Source: UBA4582 sp002389265
GTDB lineage: Bacteria > Pseudomonadota > Gammaproteobacteria > Pseudomonadales > Azotimanducaceae
Length of the DNA stretch: 64,000 bases
Assembly (NCBI GenBank): GCA_943788825.1
Contig: CALSRT010000007.1
Location: 124,001 to 188,000 of the forward strand
Reading direction: 5' to 3'
Made by a program: the position numbers and the translations under genes. The notes beneath the pieces were generated by a model. That model worked only from the letters and a program-made list of their open reading frames with translations, did not search any database and had not been told where the DNA came from. Positions 50,456 through 60,045 of this stretch are shown here, piece by piece (the first letter of the stretch is position 1; every line of letters starts with the position of its first letter).

Positions 50456-53400
50456 TCAAACTGCTGCCAGCGCCACGGCTTCATCCACGTCAACGGATAC
50501 CATCCGTGACACCCCAGGCTCATGCATTGTAACGCCCATAAGTTGTTCCGCCATCTCCATGGCAATTTTATTGTGGGTAATGTAGATAAACTGAACTGTT
50601 TTCGACATTTCCTTTACCAAATTTGAGTAACGCACCACATTAGCATCATCCAACGGGGCATCAACCTCATCCAGCATACAAAATGGCGCTGGGTTCAGGC
50701 TGAATATAGAAAATACCAAGGCGATCGCCGTCAGCGCCTTCTCGCCCCCCGAGAGCAAGTGAATGCTCGAATTGCGCTTTCCTGGTGGCCTTGCCATAAG
50801 ACCAACGCCCGTATCGAGCAAATCATCGCCGGTCATTTCCAGATAGGCATGGCCACCACCGAAGACCTTGGGGAACAGCTGCTGGAGTCGTGAATTCACC
50901 TTATCGAAGGTCTCTTTAAATCGTGTACGAGTTTCTACGTCGATCTTGCGAATCGCGGTTTCAAGAGTTTGTAGTGCCTTCTCAAGATCTTCGTTCTGGG
51001 CATCAAGGTACTGTTTTCGCTCTGATTGAACTTTGTACTCATCGATAGCCGCGAGATTAATAGCCCCGAGCCGCTGAATACGATTACCTACACGTACCAT
51101 GTTCTCTTCCCACTCGGCTTCATTAGCCGCCTCGGGGAGGTTTACCAGCAACTCATCCAGGTCTTGCTTGTCAGCGACCAACTGCTCACGAATCGTTGCT
51201 CGCCTGACCTCGAGCCCCTGCCAATCCATTCGCACTTGGTCCAGACTGGTTCGAACCTGCTCGATAGTCTCATCAACCCGACTACGCTGTTGCTCCAGTT
51301 CGCGAATACTGTACTCGCCTGCAGTAATTCGCTGCCGCGCCGATGTCAGTGTAGTTTCGACTTCAAGACGCCTTTCGAGCTGGATTTCCAGCTCCTGCTT
51401 CAGCAGTACCTGCGGCTCCTCACTCTCGCTCAAACTGGCTTCCAGGGCTTTCTTACGCTCAGCGAAGATCAATTGCTGTTCCTGCAAGCGGGTCATGGCC
51501 TGCTCGGTCGATGCCACCGCAGAGCCCAGGGACTGAATTTTCAGCGCGAGCTGGTGCGATGCATCACGGTGCTCGCGGGCCTTGGAACGAGCATTTTCCA
51601 GCGCCTGCTGACATTCATGTCGCGTTTGCTGAAGCACAGCGCGTTGCTGGGTATCCTGCTCCATCTGGTCCAGGGCTTCCTGCAAGATGTCTCGGGCATC
51701 CTTGAGATTTTGCTCGTCTTCCTCAACATGCTCCGTATCAGCCTCAATTTCTGCTGTTATACGTTGCAGATCAGCTTTGACCTGATCGACCTGGAGTTTT
51801 TTCGCGCCCAGTTGGGCACGAGTCTCACTGAAAGATTGCTGTAATTGAACCAGTCGGTTTTGTTCTACTTCACGATCTCGCTCAGCTAACTGCAAACTCG
51901 CAACGCCAGACTCGAGGCTGTCCGTCAGACTGCTCACTTCATGTTCGAGCATTTCTATTTGTTCGACCAATATCTTCAATTCGGCCTGACGTTTCAGCAC
52001 ACCGGCAGTGGAATCCCGATCTTTGCTCACTCGCAACCACTGTTGTCCCAACCAGATACCGTCCGCCGTGATCACCGATTCACCAGCCTGAAGATCGCTA
52101 CGCAGCATCAACGCCGCAGGCAAATCAGCGGCGACATAGACACCGGCGAGAATATCCGTCAAGTCCGTCGCGCTGGTGATTTTACTCAGCAGCGTCGCCG
52201 CAGATATTCTGGGGTTAAGTGGTGCGACATTGCTGACATTGGATATAAAGCTCAAGGAACCCTTATCAAAATCACCCAGTAACTGGGCGACAACGTCAAC
52301 GCCATCAACACATACTGCCTGTAAGTAGTCACCCAGAACAGTTTCAACCGCATTCGACCATGGGTCTTCGACATCGATACGTTCGCCGAGGCGACCATTA
52401 GCCTTAAGGCTATGGCGCTCCAGCCAACTGACTTCCGCATCATCTTGCTGGCCCAAGGCTGCTTGCTGCAGGGCTTCAAGGGAGGCAAACCGGCCTCGAA
52501 GACTCTGCAACCGACCACGCTTCTCATCGAGCAAACTCGTTAAATTTTGATTTTCTTCGCGCTGGCCTTCAATCCGCGCGACCAGTGCCCGCACTTCCTC
52601 TTCAACTCGCGCTATTTGTTCTTCCTGAACCTCCAGCATTGACTGCAGAGGACCTAATTCTTCCTCCACCATCCGTTGTTCCTGCAAACGTCCGAGGTCC
52701 GCTTTCAAGGCGACCAGGCGGCGGTTCAAGCGCTCCGTAGATTGCTCCAGCGAGCCCATCTTCGATTGCTGAACCTGCGCCTTGTTCTGGGCCTGCGCGG
52801 CACTCTGATTGAAGGCTTCCCATGACTGCTGCCAAGCCTGCATGCCCTGCTCAGCTTCGGTCAGCTGCACGCCCGAAGCTTCCTCCGTTTCTCGCACCTG
52901 CTCTTGCTGTGGCTCGGTCTGGGCGAGCTCATGCCGCAACTCACCCAGTTTGCGCTGATCAGCATCTATATCAGCTCGGATCTTGTACCAGTTTTCACTG
53001 ACTTCCTCGAGATCCTTGTTCCGTTGCTGGTTACGCTCATTCTGAAACTGGATCGAATCTTCGATTCGCGCGATTTCAGTGCCGATATCATAAAAGCGTT
53101 TTTGAATTTCGTTGGTCTCGTCGGACAGGGCGATAAGCACCTGGCGTTTTTCTTCCACCTCCGCATCAATCCGACGCAAGTCAGCAATACTGGCATCTTG
53201 GGCAATTTGCAGCCGACTGATATTAGCTTCTTTCACCTTAGTATCGGCGCTGATAGTTCGCCATTTCAGAGCCTGCAGCTGAGATTTGACCTCGCGCTCT
53301 TCTTGCTTGAGCTCAGTGTAACGTTCTGCGGCTCGAGCTTGCCGTTCAAGATGATGTAGCTGGCGTCCGAGTTCGTCGCGCAAATCACTTAAGCGGTCCA

Positions 53401-53971
53401 AATTATCGCGGGTGTGAGTGATGCGTCGCTCCGTTTCCCGGCGCCGTTCCTTGTACTTGGAGATTCCCGCCGCTTCCTCAATATAGACCCGCAATTCTTC
53501 TGGCCGAGCCTCGATCAGGTTGCTGATCATGCCCTGCTCAATAATAGAATAGCTGCGCGGCCCCATGCCCGTACCCAGAAATATGTCGGTAATGTCTTTG
53601 CGACGGCACTTCTGACCGTTTAAGTAATAGTTAGACTGGCCATCACGAGTAACCTGACGCTTGATCGAAATCTCACTATACGCAGCATATTCACCGCTCA
53701 AGCCACCTTCAGTATTGTCGAAAATCAACTCAATATTCGCCTGACCCACCGGCTTGCGAGTGGTTGAACCGTTAAAAATAACGTCCGCCATCGACTCACC
53801 ACGCAAGGTCTTGGCCGATGATTCTCCCATCACCCACCGCACAGCATCAATAATATTCGATTTACCACAGCCATTGGGACCGACAACGGCGCAGAGATTC
53901 GAGCGAAAAGGCACAGTAGTAGGATCTACGAAGGATTTGAACCCTGCGAGTTTGATGGCTTGCAAACGCAT
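50456..53971 (-). CDS. smc: Chromosome segregation protein SMC
   Basis: 1171 residues. Walker A GPNGCGKS at 31-38, long coiled coils (about 165-500 and 670-1000), hinge domain in the middle, signature HLLSGGEKALTAIAL and Walker B PFCMLDEVDAPLDD near the C-terminus. It is an ATP-driven loop-extruding condensin core. ScpA/ScpB genes are not in the window. A true SMC rather than MukB, consistent with a non-enterobacterial gammaproteobacterium. Confidence 0.98.
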   Translation of the reverse strand: MRLQAIKLAGFKSFVDPTTVPFRSNLCAVVGPNGCGKSNIIDAVRWVMGESSAKTLRGESMADVIFNGSTTRKPVGQANIELIFDNTEGGLSGEYAAYSEISIKRQVTRDGQSNYYLNGQKCRRKDITDIFLGTGMGPRSYSIIEQGMISNLIEARPEELRVYIEEAAGISKYKERRRETERRITHTRDNLDRLSDLRDELGRQLHHLERQARAAERYTELKQEEREVKSQLQALKWRTISADTKVKEANISRLQIAQDASIADLRRIDAEVEEKRQVLIALSDETNEIQKRFYDIGTEIARIEDSIQFQNERNQQRNKDLEEVSENWYKIRADIDADQRKLGELRHELAQTEPQQEQVRETEEASGVQLTEAEQGMQAWQQSWEAFNQSAAQAQNKAQVQQSKMGSLEQSTERLNRRLVALKADLGRLQEQRMVEEELGPLQSMLEVQEEQIARVEEEVRALVARIEGQREENQNLTSLLDEKRGRLQSLRGRFASLEALQQAALGQQDDAEVSWLERHSLKANGRLGERIDVEDPWSNAVETVLGDYLQAVCVDGVDVVAQLLGDFDKGSLSFISNVSNVAPLNPRISAATLLSKITSATDLTDILAGVYVAADLPAALMLRSDLQAGESVITADGIWLGQQWLRVSKDRDSTAGVLKRQAELKILVEQIEMLEHEVSSLTDSLESGVASLQLAERDREVEQNRLVQLQQSFSETRAQLGAKKLQVDQVKADLQRITAEIEADTEHVEEDEQNLKDARDILQEALDQMEQDTQQRAVLQQTRHECQQALENARSKAREHRDASHQLALKIQSLGSAVASTEQAMTRLQEQQLIFAERKKALEASLSESEEPQVLLKQELEIQLERRLEVETTLTSARQRITAGEYSIRELEQQRSRVDETIEQVRTSLDQVRMDWQGLEVRRATIREQLVADKQDLDELLVNLPEAANEAEWEENMVRVGNRIQRLGAINLAAIDEYKVQSERKQYLDAQNEDLEKALQTLETAIRKIDVETRTRFKETFDKVNSRLQQLFPKVFGGGHAYLEMTGDDLLDTGVGLMARPPGKRNSSIHLLSGGEKALTAIALVFSIFSLNPAPFCMLDEVDAPLDDANVVRYSNLVKEMSKTVQFIYITHNKIAMEMAEQLMGVTMHEPGVSRMVSVDVDEAVALAAV

Positions 53972-54115
53972 AAATTAATCTCACTCCAGCCTAAACATCA
54001 GACGGTCCGGGTAATGTTCGGCGACCGTAAAACCGCATATTCTATGCTAATCCTGAGGCTTACGCCCCAATAAATTCCGCCAGCCGAACATTCACGGGAG
54101 GGCTGACGAATTGGC

Positions 54116-54475
54116 TCACCGCAGCTTGACAAAAATGGCACCTGTATTCTGCCCATCTTGACCATAACCCAGGATATCACCTCGAAATTGCCTGGCTCGC
54201 AGGGCTTCAAAAACCGCCTCTCGAATCAGCCCGGAGCCGACAATAAGCCTCAAACCCGCTGCCCGCCCTAACTCGGCTTCGACAAACAATCGCTCAAGTT
54301 TGATCAGCGCCTCACTGACCCGTTCCTGTTGATGCGCAATATCTTCAGTGAGCACGTAGCCATCAGTTTGGCGCGTCACATGATCGTCACATTTTGGACA
54401 CCGGCTAATATCTCGCGGAACACGCATCCCACAGCTGAGGCAGTCTATAAGGTTACTACCTGGCTTGATCAACAC
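54116..54475 (-). CDS. Zinc-ribbon protein with degenerate Smr-like domain
   Basis: 119 residues. N-terminal CLSC (residues 12-15) and CPKC (26-29) make a four-Cys zinc ribbon. From about residue 40 the pattern of helices and strands follows the Smr nuclease fold: a helix like RVSEALIKLERLFVEAEL, then LRLIVGSGLIREAVFEAL, ILGYGQDGQNTGAIFVKL. The usual HGxG is VGSG here, so the His is lost and nuclease activity is doubtful. I know of no characterised member. Upstream of smc on the same strand, 144 bases away. Confidence 0.6.
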   Translation of the reverse strand: MLIKPGSNLIDCLSCGMRVPRDISRCPKCDDHVTRQTDGYVLTEDIAHQQERVSEALIKLERLFVEAELGRAAGLRLIVGSGLIREAVFEALRARQFRGDILGYGQDGQNTGAIFVKLR

Positions 54476-54863
54476 GCTCTGCTCCTCGCTAAATTCATCT
54501 TGGATGCACGGATTCTCTCGCCTGCAGGCTCACCTATGCGATTGACTACAACGACCAACAGGGATTGAAGAGCCTTCGCCTGCTTCGGTCCCAACGAGAG
54601 CCTCAGCCTTGACGGGCCGCAATGGTCTCACAATCACTCACTGCCGTAAAATTCGCCGTCGTCTCCTGCCGAAGGTGGCCCGACTGCCACCCGACCGATG
54701 CTAATAATTGGCGACTTCCCCGTCAAGGTTTGAAATTCGGTGCTACGTCAACCATGAACCCCAGATTCCCGGGTCTCGTAGTTGAAACCTTGGCAACGAA
54801 ACCATGTATAATCGCTCCCTGATTTTTCGATCACACTCCCGTGCCAGACAAGGACCTTTCCAG
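54476..54863. promoter_or_regulatory. Divergent intergenic region with rdgC promoter
   Basis: 388 bases between the zinc-ribbon gene and rdgC. A perfect -10 TATAAT (54807-54812), with TTGAAA (54782-54787) 19 bases before it, points to rdgC. Nothing else was recognised; several short in-frame ATGs upstream of the rdgC start appear to be unused. Confidence 0.65.
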
Positions 54864-55775
54864 ATGCTTTTCAAGAATGCATCAGTTTACCGACTGACCA
54901 AACCCTTCGAGCCCACAGCGGAAGAACTTCTCGCGTTACTGGAAAAAAATGCCTTCGTTCCCTGCGCGGGCTTACGGCCTTCCAGCTTTGGCTGGGTATC
55001 GCCCATCAAGGACATCGAAGATGCCCCTTTGGGCCATGAAGTGGCTGGCAGCATCTTGCTCTGTGCCCGCCGGGAAGACAAAGTCATTCCACCTAGCGCA
55101 TTGAACGAAGCCATTGCCGAGCGCGTTGATCGGATCGAGAGCATGGAAGGTCGAAAACTCAGATCCAAAGAGAAGCTGAGTATCAAAGATGATGCCCTCG
55201 CAGAATTGTTACCGCGAGCACTGGCACGCTCCAAGCAGATCATGGGCTATATCAACCCCGCCTCGAATCTACTGGTGATAGATACCGCTAATGCCTCGGA
55301 AGCCGAACTATTTATTAACTGTCTTCGTGATTCTGTGGGTACCCTGTCTGTCGTACCCCCACAGGTCAAATCCAAACCCACCGACGTTTTCAGCCAGTGG
55401 TTGATGCACAGAAAACTGCCGGACCATTTCGCCCTGGGCGACCAGTGCGACCTTGTCGACCCAGAAGATGGTGCCTCTGTGACCTGTAGAAAGCAGGATC
55501 TGGATACGCAGGAGATTCGCCACCATCTCGAGGCCGGCAAGATGTGCACTAAGCTAGGGCTACGCTGGTACGGCGATCTACGTTTGGCCGTTGACAAGGA
55601 CTTGATTCTAAGGCAACTCAAGATTGAATCCAGCGACGACGATGCGGAAGATGAAGACAATCCCATTGCCAGAATGGACGCGGCATTTGTCAATATGACA
55701 CTGGAGTTCTCACGATTTTTGCCGGCGCTGTTCAGCGCTCTGGGCGGCGAAACCCTGGCCATTGATGACGAATAA
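54864..55775 (+). CDS. rdgC: Recombination-associated protein RdgC
   Basis: Ring-shaped DNA-binding protein that restrains RecA. The ATG at 54864 (MLFKNASVYRLTKPF) matches the family N-terminus, and the -10 box lies upstream of it, excluding the earlier in-frame ATG at 54804. 303 residues, the usual length. FVPCAGLRPSSFGWVSPI and the C-terminal FSRFLPALFSALGGE are family hallmarks. Confidence 0.95.
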   Translation: MLFKNASVYRLTKPFEPTAEELLALLEKNAFVPCAGLRPSSFGWVSPIKDIEDAPLGHEVAGSILLCARREDKVIPPSALNEAIAERVDRIESMEGRKLRSKEKLSIKDDALAELLPRALARSKQIMGYINPASNLLVIDTANASEAELFINCLRDSVGTLSVVPPQVKSKPTDVFSQWLMHRKLPDHFALGDQCDLVDPEDGASVTCRKQDLDTQEIRHHLEAGKMCTKLGLRWYGDLRLAVDKDLILRQLKIESSDDDAEDEDNPIARMDAAFVNMTLEFSRFLPALFSALGGETLAIDDE

Positions 55776-55882
55776 GCCGCATCCGCCGATGGCACTATCG
55801 CGACCGGCCAGACATTAACAATCTGGACAATGCAGCGTACACTCTAGCCATCTGATGGGCTCAACATTACGGGGTAGACGGC

Positions 55883-56707
55883 ATGAACAGATTGGCAAAT
55901 AAAGTGGCCATTATCACCGGCGGCGCTAGCGGCATTGGCGCCGGCACGGTACGACGTTTTGTCGAGGAAGGCGCAAAGGTTGTCATCGCCGACATCCAGG
56001 ACGATCTCGGTAAGGCTCTCGTGGCAGAGCTGGGTCAAAATGCTATTTATCAGCATACCAACGTCGCCACAGAAGCGGATGTCGAGCGCATGGTCGACCT
56101 GGCCGTCAACCACTTTGGCCATCTCGATATCCTATTTAATAATGCTGGCTTCGGCGGCGTCAGCGGTGAGCTTCAAGACCTGGTGATTGGTCAAGAGTAT
56201 GAGAATACGGTGGGCGTCATGTTCACCGGCGTGGTACTTGGCATCAAACACGCTGCCCGCGTGATGAAACCTCAGCGCAGCGGCTCCATTATCAGTACCG
56301 CGAGCGTTGCTGGCCTGCAAGCCGGGCTTGGCCCCCATGTCTACTCCGGCATCAAAGCCGGCGTCATCGGTCTCTCGCGCTCCGCGGCACTGGAATTGGC
56401 AGCGTTCAATATTCGCGCCAATGCAATCTGTCCGGGCGGCATCGCCACACCTATATTTGCCCCCATGCTTGAATTCCATCAAGGTGACAATCAATCGGTA
56501 GTTGAAATCATGCGCGCGCGCATGGCCCAGGCGCAGCCCGTGCAACGTTCTGGCGAGTCCCTCGACATTGCCAACATGGCACTGTTTTTAGCCAGCGACG
56601 ATTCCACCTTCATCACCGGCCAGCATCACGTTGTTGATGGCGGCATGACCAGCAGCCGCATGCGTCTTGATGAGAGCCTCAATGATGAGCGCGACGATCC
56701 GACTTGA
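55883..56707 (+). CDS. Short-chain dehydrogenase/reductase
   Basis: 274 residues, classical SDR. The NAD(P) motif TGGASGIGAGT is at 12-22; NNAG at about residue 88; the catalytic Ser, Tyr and Lys in SIISTASVAG and YSGIKAG. An Asp in VIADIQDD after the second strand suggests NAD preference. The C-terminal ITGQHHVVDGGMTS is usual. Substrate unknown; stands alone between rdgC and asnS. Confidence 0.92.
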   Translation: MNRLANKVAIITGGASGIGAGTVRRFVEEGAKVVIADIQDDLGKALVAELGQNAIYQHTNVATEADVERMVDLAVNHFGHLDILFNNAGFGGVSGELQDLVIGQEYENTVGVMFTGVVLGIKHAARVMKPQRSGSIISTASVAGLQAGLGPHVYSGIKAGVIGLSRSAALELAAFNIRANAICPGGIATPIFAPMLEFHQGDNQSVVEIMRARMAQAQPVQRSGESLDIANMALFLASDDSTFITGQHHVVDGGMTSSRMRLDESLNDERDDPT

Positions 56708-56938
56708 ATTAGGCACTTTTGATCTAGAACCCTGCCAAAGACCTGTTCTCAGGCTTCAGCACAGGGTATTTTTACGACCAACCAGCCGCCACCAATACTA
56801 GCCCTAACACCAATATCCAGAGACGCTGGTGAAATGTCCGATAGATTCCCCCAAGCGGGCATTTAATCTTCAATAAGCGTCTGATCGAGCGCATATTTTT
56901 GTTATTATTGCCGCCACTCACACAGATGGAAAAGATTC

Positions 56939-58333
56939 ATGACCCATGTATCCGTGGCTGCGGCCTTAAGAGGAGACTCCAGCGTCGGCGCGACTATTAC
57001 CGTTAAAGGTTGGGTCAGAAGCAAACGTGATTCAAAAGCCGGCATTTCCTTTATTGCGGTTCACGACGGCAGCTGCTTCGACGCCATTCAAGCCGTCGTT
57101 CCCAGCGAACTGGCGAACTACACCAGTGATGTACTGACGATCACCACCGGTTGTTCCGTCGTTATCGAAGGTGCTCTGGTTGTCTCCGAAGGCAAAGGCC
57201 AAGCTCTGGAAATGCACGCGACCCGGGTTGAGGTGCTTGGTCTGGTTGACGACCCTGAAACCTATCCCATTGCAAAAAAACGCCATACCTTCGAGTACCT
57301 AAGGACCGTTGCTCACTTGCGACCGCGGACGAATACCTTTAGCGCTATCACTCGGGTAAGAACAACGCTGGCGAATGCCATTCACAATTATTTTTATGCC
57401 AGGGACTTTCACTGGATCAACACACCTATCATCACCGGTAGTGACTGCGAAGGTGCCGGCGAGTTGTTTCGAGTCAGCACCTTGGATCTCACCAACCTAC
57501 CCATGCAGGACGGCAAGGTCGATTACAGCCAGGATTTCTTCGGCGGGGAATCCTTTCTCACCGTTTCAGGACAATTGAATATAGAAGCTTATTGCCTGGC
57601 GATGAGCAAGGTTTACACTTTCGGTCCGACCTTTCGAGCTGAAAACTCACACACCAGCCGCCACCTAGCAGAATTCTGGATGGTCGAGCCTGAAATCGCC
57701 TTCGCTGATCTAAATGACAATGCCGACCTTGCCGAGGACCTTCTCAAGCACGTCTTAACCACCCTGTTAGAACAGCGCGAAGACGATATGGCATTTTTTG
57801 CCGAACGCGTCGACAAAGATGTGATCACTCGCATCCGCTCGGTGACAGACTCTCGATTTGAGCGTATGGAATATACGCAAGCCGTCAACATACTGCAAAG
57901 CAGCAAGCAGGCTTTCGAATTTCCAGTGGCGTGGGGGCTTGACCTGCAATCAGAGCATGAACGTTATCTGACTGAGCAACATGTGGGCAGACCCATTGTG
58001 CTGATGAACTATCCCAAGGACATCAAGGCGTTCTATATGCGCCTTAATGAAGACAATAAAACTGTCGCGGCGATGGACGTACTGGCGCCCGGCATCGGTG
58101 AAATCATCGGTGGCAGCCAACGAGAAGAGCGCCTGGATGTGCTTGACAGCCGCATGGCGCCACTGGGATTACAAGATGAACTATGGTGGTACCGAGACTT
58201 ACGGCGTTATGGCACTGTTCCCCACGCCGGCTTTGGCCTGGGCTTTGAGCGCCTGCTTAATTATGTCACCGGTATGGAAAATATCCGCGATGCGATTCCA
58301 TTCCCTCGAACTCCCGGTAGCGCACACTTCTAG
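56939..58333 (+). CDS. asnS: Asparaginyl-tRNA synthetase
   Basis: 464 residues, class IIb. N-terminal OB-fold anticodon domain (TVKGWVRSKRDSKAGISFI), then the catalytic core with motif 2 (FGPTFRAENSHTSRHLAEFWMVEPE, split as GPTFRAENSHTSRH and AEFWMVEPE) and motif 3 (GFGLGFERLLNYVTG). Charges tRNA-Asn directly. Convergent with the SMP-30 gene; a GC-only 6-bp hairpin (58363-58380) overlaps the latter stop but has no T run. Confidence 0.97.
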   Translation: MTHVSVAAALRGDSSVGATITVKGWVRSKRDSKAGISFIAVHDGSCFDAIQAVVPSELANYTSDVLTITTGCSVVIEGALVVSEGKGQALEMHATRVEVLGLVDDPETYPIAKKRHTFEYLRTVAHLRPRTNTFSAITRVRTTLANAIHNYFYARDFHWINTPIITGSDCEGAGELFRVSTLDLTNLPMQDGKVDYSQDFFGGESFLTVSGQLNIEAYCLAMSKVYTFGPTFRAENSHTSRHLAEFWMVEPEIAFADLNDNADLAEDLLKHVLTTLLEQREDDMAFFAERVDKDVITRIRSVTDSRFERMEYTQAVNILQSSKQAFEFPVAWGLDLQSEHERYLTEQHVGRPIVLMNYPKDIKAFYMRLNEDNKTVAAMDVLAPGIGEIIGGSQREERLDVLDSRMAPLGLQDELWWYRDLRRYGTVPHAGFGLGFERLLNYVTGMENIRDAIPFPRTPGSAHF

Positions 58334-58370
58334 TCAGCTGTCGAACTCGTTACTAACCTAGCGCGCCCGG

Positions 58371-59204
58371 CTAGGGGCGCCCGGCGCCGGCGACGGACAC
58401 CGCCACCGCCTCAATTCGGGCAGTGCGACTGGTTTTGGCATCCGCGCCAGAACCATCTGCAGTACAGATAAACAAAGTCTTGAGATCAGGACCACCGAGC
58501 ATGCAAGCAAAGGCTGAGCGACCGGTATCAATCTTCTGCAGGATTTCGCCGCCCGCTTGAACGCGAACGACGCACTGACCAACGGGATCAGCCACCCAGA
58601 TAGCGCCTTGCGCATCAAGACAGATACCGTCCGGTGCGTGTGGCGCGATATTGGCCCACTCTCGTCGATTCAATAAGTCACCCTTAGCATCAATATCGAA
58701 TGCTGTCAGGCGCGCCGCGAAAGTTTCGCCGACAATCAGCATCTGTCCATCAGGGGTGATCACACTGCCATTGGCAAACACCATGTCCGCTGCCGCCACG
58801 GACACTGAGCCATCTGGCTCGACTTTTATTAGGTTGGCAGCTACCGGCACGCCGCCGCTTTCAATATCAGAACCAAAGTTACCGACGTAAGCTCGCCCTG
58901 TGGCATCAACTACCATATCGTTGCAGTGATAGGACGCGAGTTGGGACAAATCTGCGTGCTCTACCAATTGGCCATCAGGCTCAAGCCGCAACAACTTACG
59001 ATCCAGCATAGACACTATCAACATTCGCCCATCGGGCAACCAGCCCAGCCCGGAAGGCTGATTCGGAACCTCAACGATAGTTTCAAGGTGACCTTGCGCA
59101 TCCAATGCCAGCACCCGATGGGTGTAAAAATCAGAGAAAAACAACCTGCCGGCATGCCAACGGGGCGCTTCAGTGAACGATAATCCTGTCGCTACAATAT
59201 CCAT
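58371..59204 (-). CDS. SMP-30/gluconolactonase family protein
   Basis: 277 residues, six-bladed propeller. Metal-ligand region: TEAPRWHAGRLFFSDFYTHRVL with the early Glu, CNDMVVDATGRAYVGNFG with the Asn-Asp pair, and PDGICLDAQGAIWVADP with the late Asp. These calcium or zinc lactonases open sugar lactones; the exact substrate is unknown. The PQQ-type sugar dehydrogenase at 44 kb would produce lactones, but the genes are too far apart to argue an operon. Confidence 0.88.
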   Translation of the reverse strand: MDIVATGLSFTEAPRWHAGRLFFSDFYTHRVLALDAQGHLETIVEVPNQPSGLGWLPDGRMLIVSMLDRKLLRLEPDGQLVEHADLSQLASYHCNDMVVDATGRAYVGNFGSDIESGGVPVAANLIKVEPDGSVSVAAADMVFANGSVITPDGQMLIVGETFAARLTAFDIDAKGDLLNRREWANIAPHAPDGICLDAQGAIWVADPVGQCVVRVQAGGEILQKIDTGRSAFACMLGGPDLKTLFICTADGSGADAKTSRTARIEAVAVSVAGAGRP

Positions 59205-59284
59205 CTCAATCCTCTCAGATGCTTATTTGTGTTGCTGTAATCGCCCGATCAAAAATCTCAGCTGCCGAATTTCTAACCGGTAAA

Positions 59285-59968
59285 TCAGTCACCCATCAGC
59301 ATCTTCCAAGAAGCCAGGTCGTTGATCCGCATATAGGTATTGATTTTTTTTGTCTCAGCAAGGCTGGCGTTCGGCACATCGGAATAGTTATGCCCGGGCA
59401 GCAACAAAGTATCATCAGGCAACGCCGCCAACTTCTGGATACTATGATACATATCCTCAGAGTTTGAACCAGGCAGGTCCACTCGACCACAACCATTGAT
59501 AAACAGGGTATCTCCCGAGACCAAAGTTTGCTTGACTCGAAAGCACTGAGAGCCTGGCGTATGACCGGGTGTATGTAAGAACTCCACCTCAACGTCACCA
59601 ACTTTCAGCCGGTCGCCGGAGTCTACCTTGACCATATCGGAGTCCGAGATACCCGTGACCTTCTTGACCCCATCGGCCTCAATCTTATGGGCATAAATTT
59701 TCACGGGATTGACTGCTAATAACTCAGCGACACCCTGTACCTTATTTTTGCCAAAAGAGCCGCCACAATGATCAGGATGATAGTGCGTCAACAGCGCGGC
59801 ATTCAGTGTATAGCCACGCTCGTTGATGATATTCATGATGGCATCGATATCCCAGGCCGGATCTATCACCACAACTTCTCGCGTTCGCTTCGAACCGATC
59901 AGATAGGTGAAATTTTGCATGGGACCAATCTGAATTTGTTCCAGAATTAACTCATCTTCCATGGGCAT
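59285..59968 (-). CDS. Metallo-beta-lactamase-fold hydrolase
   Basis: 227 residues from the ATG at 59968, which has GAGAGGA upstream; the open frame extends further into the 3' region of the RND gene but that part is unlike the family. Metal site: THYHPDHCGG (HxHxDH), HTPGHTPGS, and SGDTLFINGCGRVDL; later LLPGHNYS. Glyoxalase II-like, used for thioester or related hydrolysis; substrate unknown. 77 bases downstream of the efflux pump stop. Confidence 0.9.
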   Translation of the reverse strand: MPMEDELILEQIQIGPMQNFTYLIGSKRTREVVVIDPAWDIDAIMNIINERGYTLNAALLTHYHPDHCGGSFGKNKVQGVAELLAVNPVKIYAHKIEADGVKKVTGISDSDMVKVDSGDRLKVGDVEVEFLHTPGHTPGSQCFRVKQTLVSGDTLFINGCGRVDLPGSNSEDMYHSIQKLAALPDDTLLLPGHNYSDVPNASLAETKKINTYMRINDLASWKMLMGD

Positions 59969-60045
59969 ACTCGTATCCTCTCGACGCAAAGGCCTAATAT
60001 ACAGCGCTGTGACTGCAGCGTCGAGCTTTGCACCAGGGCGACAAA

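Noticed and set aside
51026..51844. Long plus-strand open frame inside smc
   Set aside because: Antisense shadow of the coiled-coil coding region; Leu/Phe-rich with no domain pattern and no ribosome site.
58363..58380. GC-rich hairpin between asnS and the SMP-30 gene as terminator
   Set aside because: Six-base stem without a T run, overlapping a stop codon; evidence too weak.
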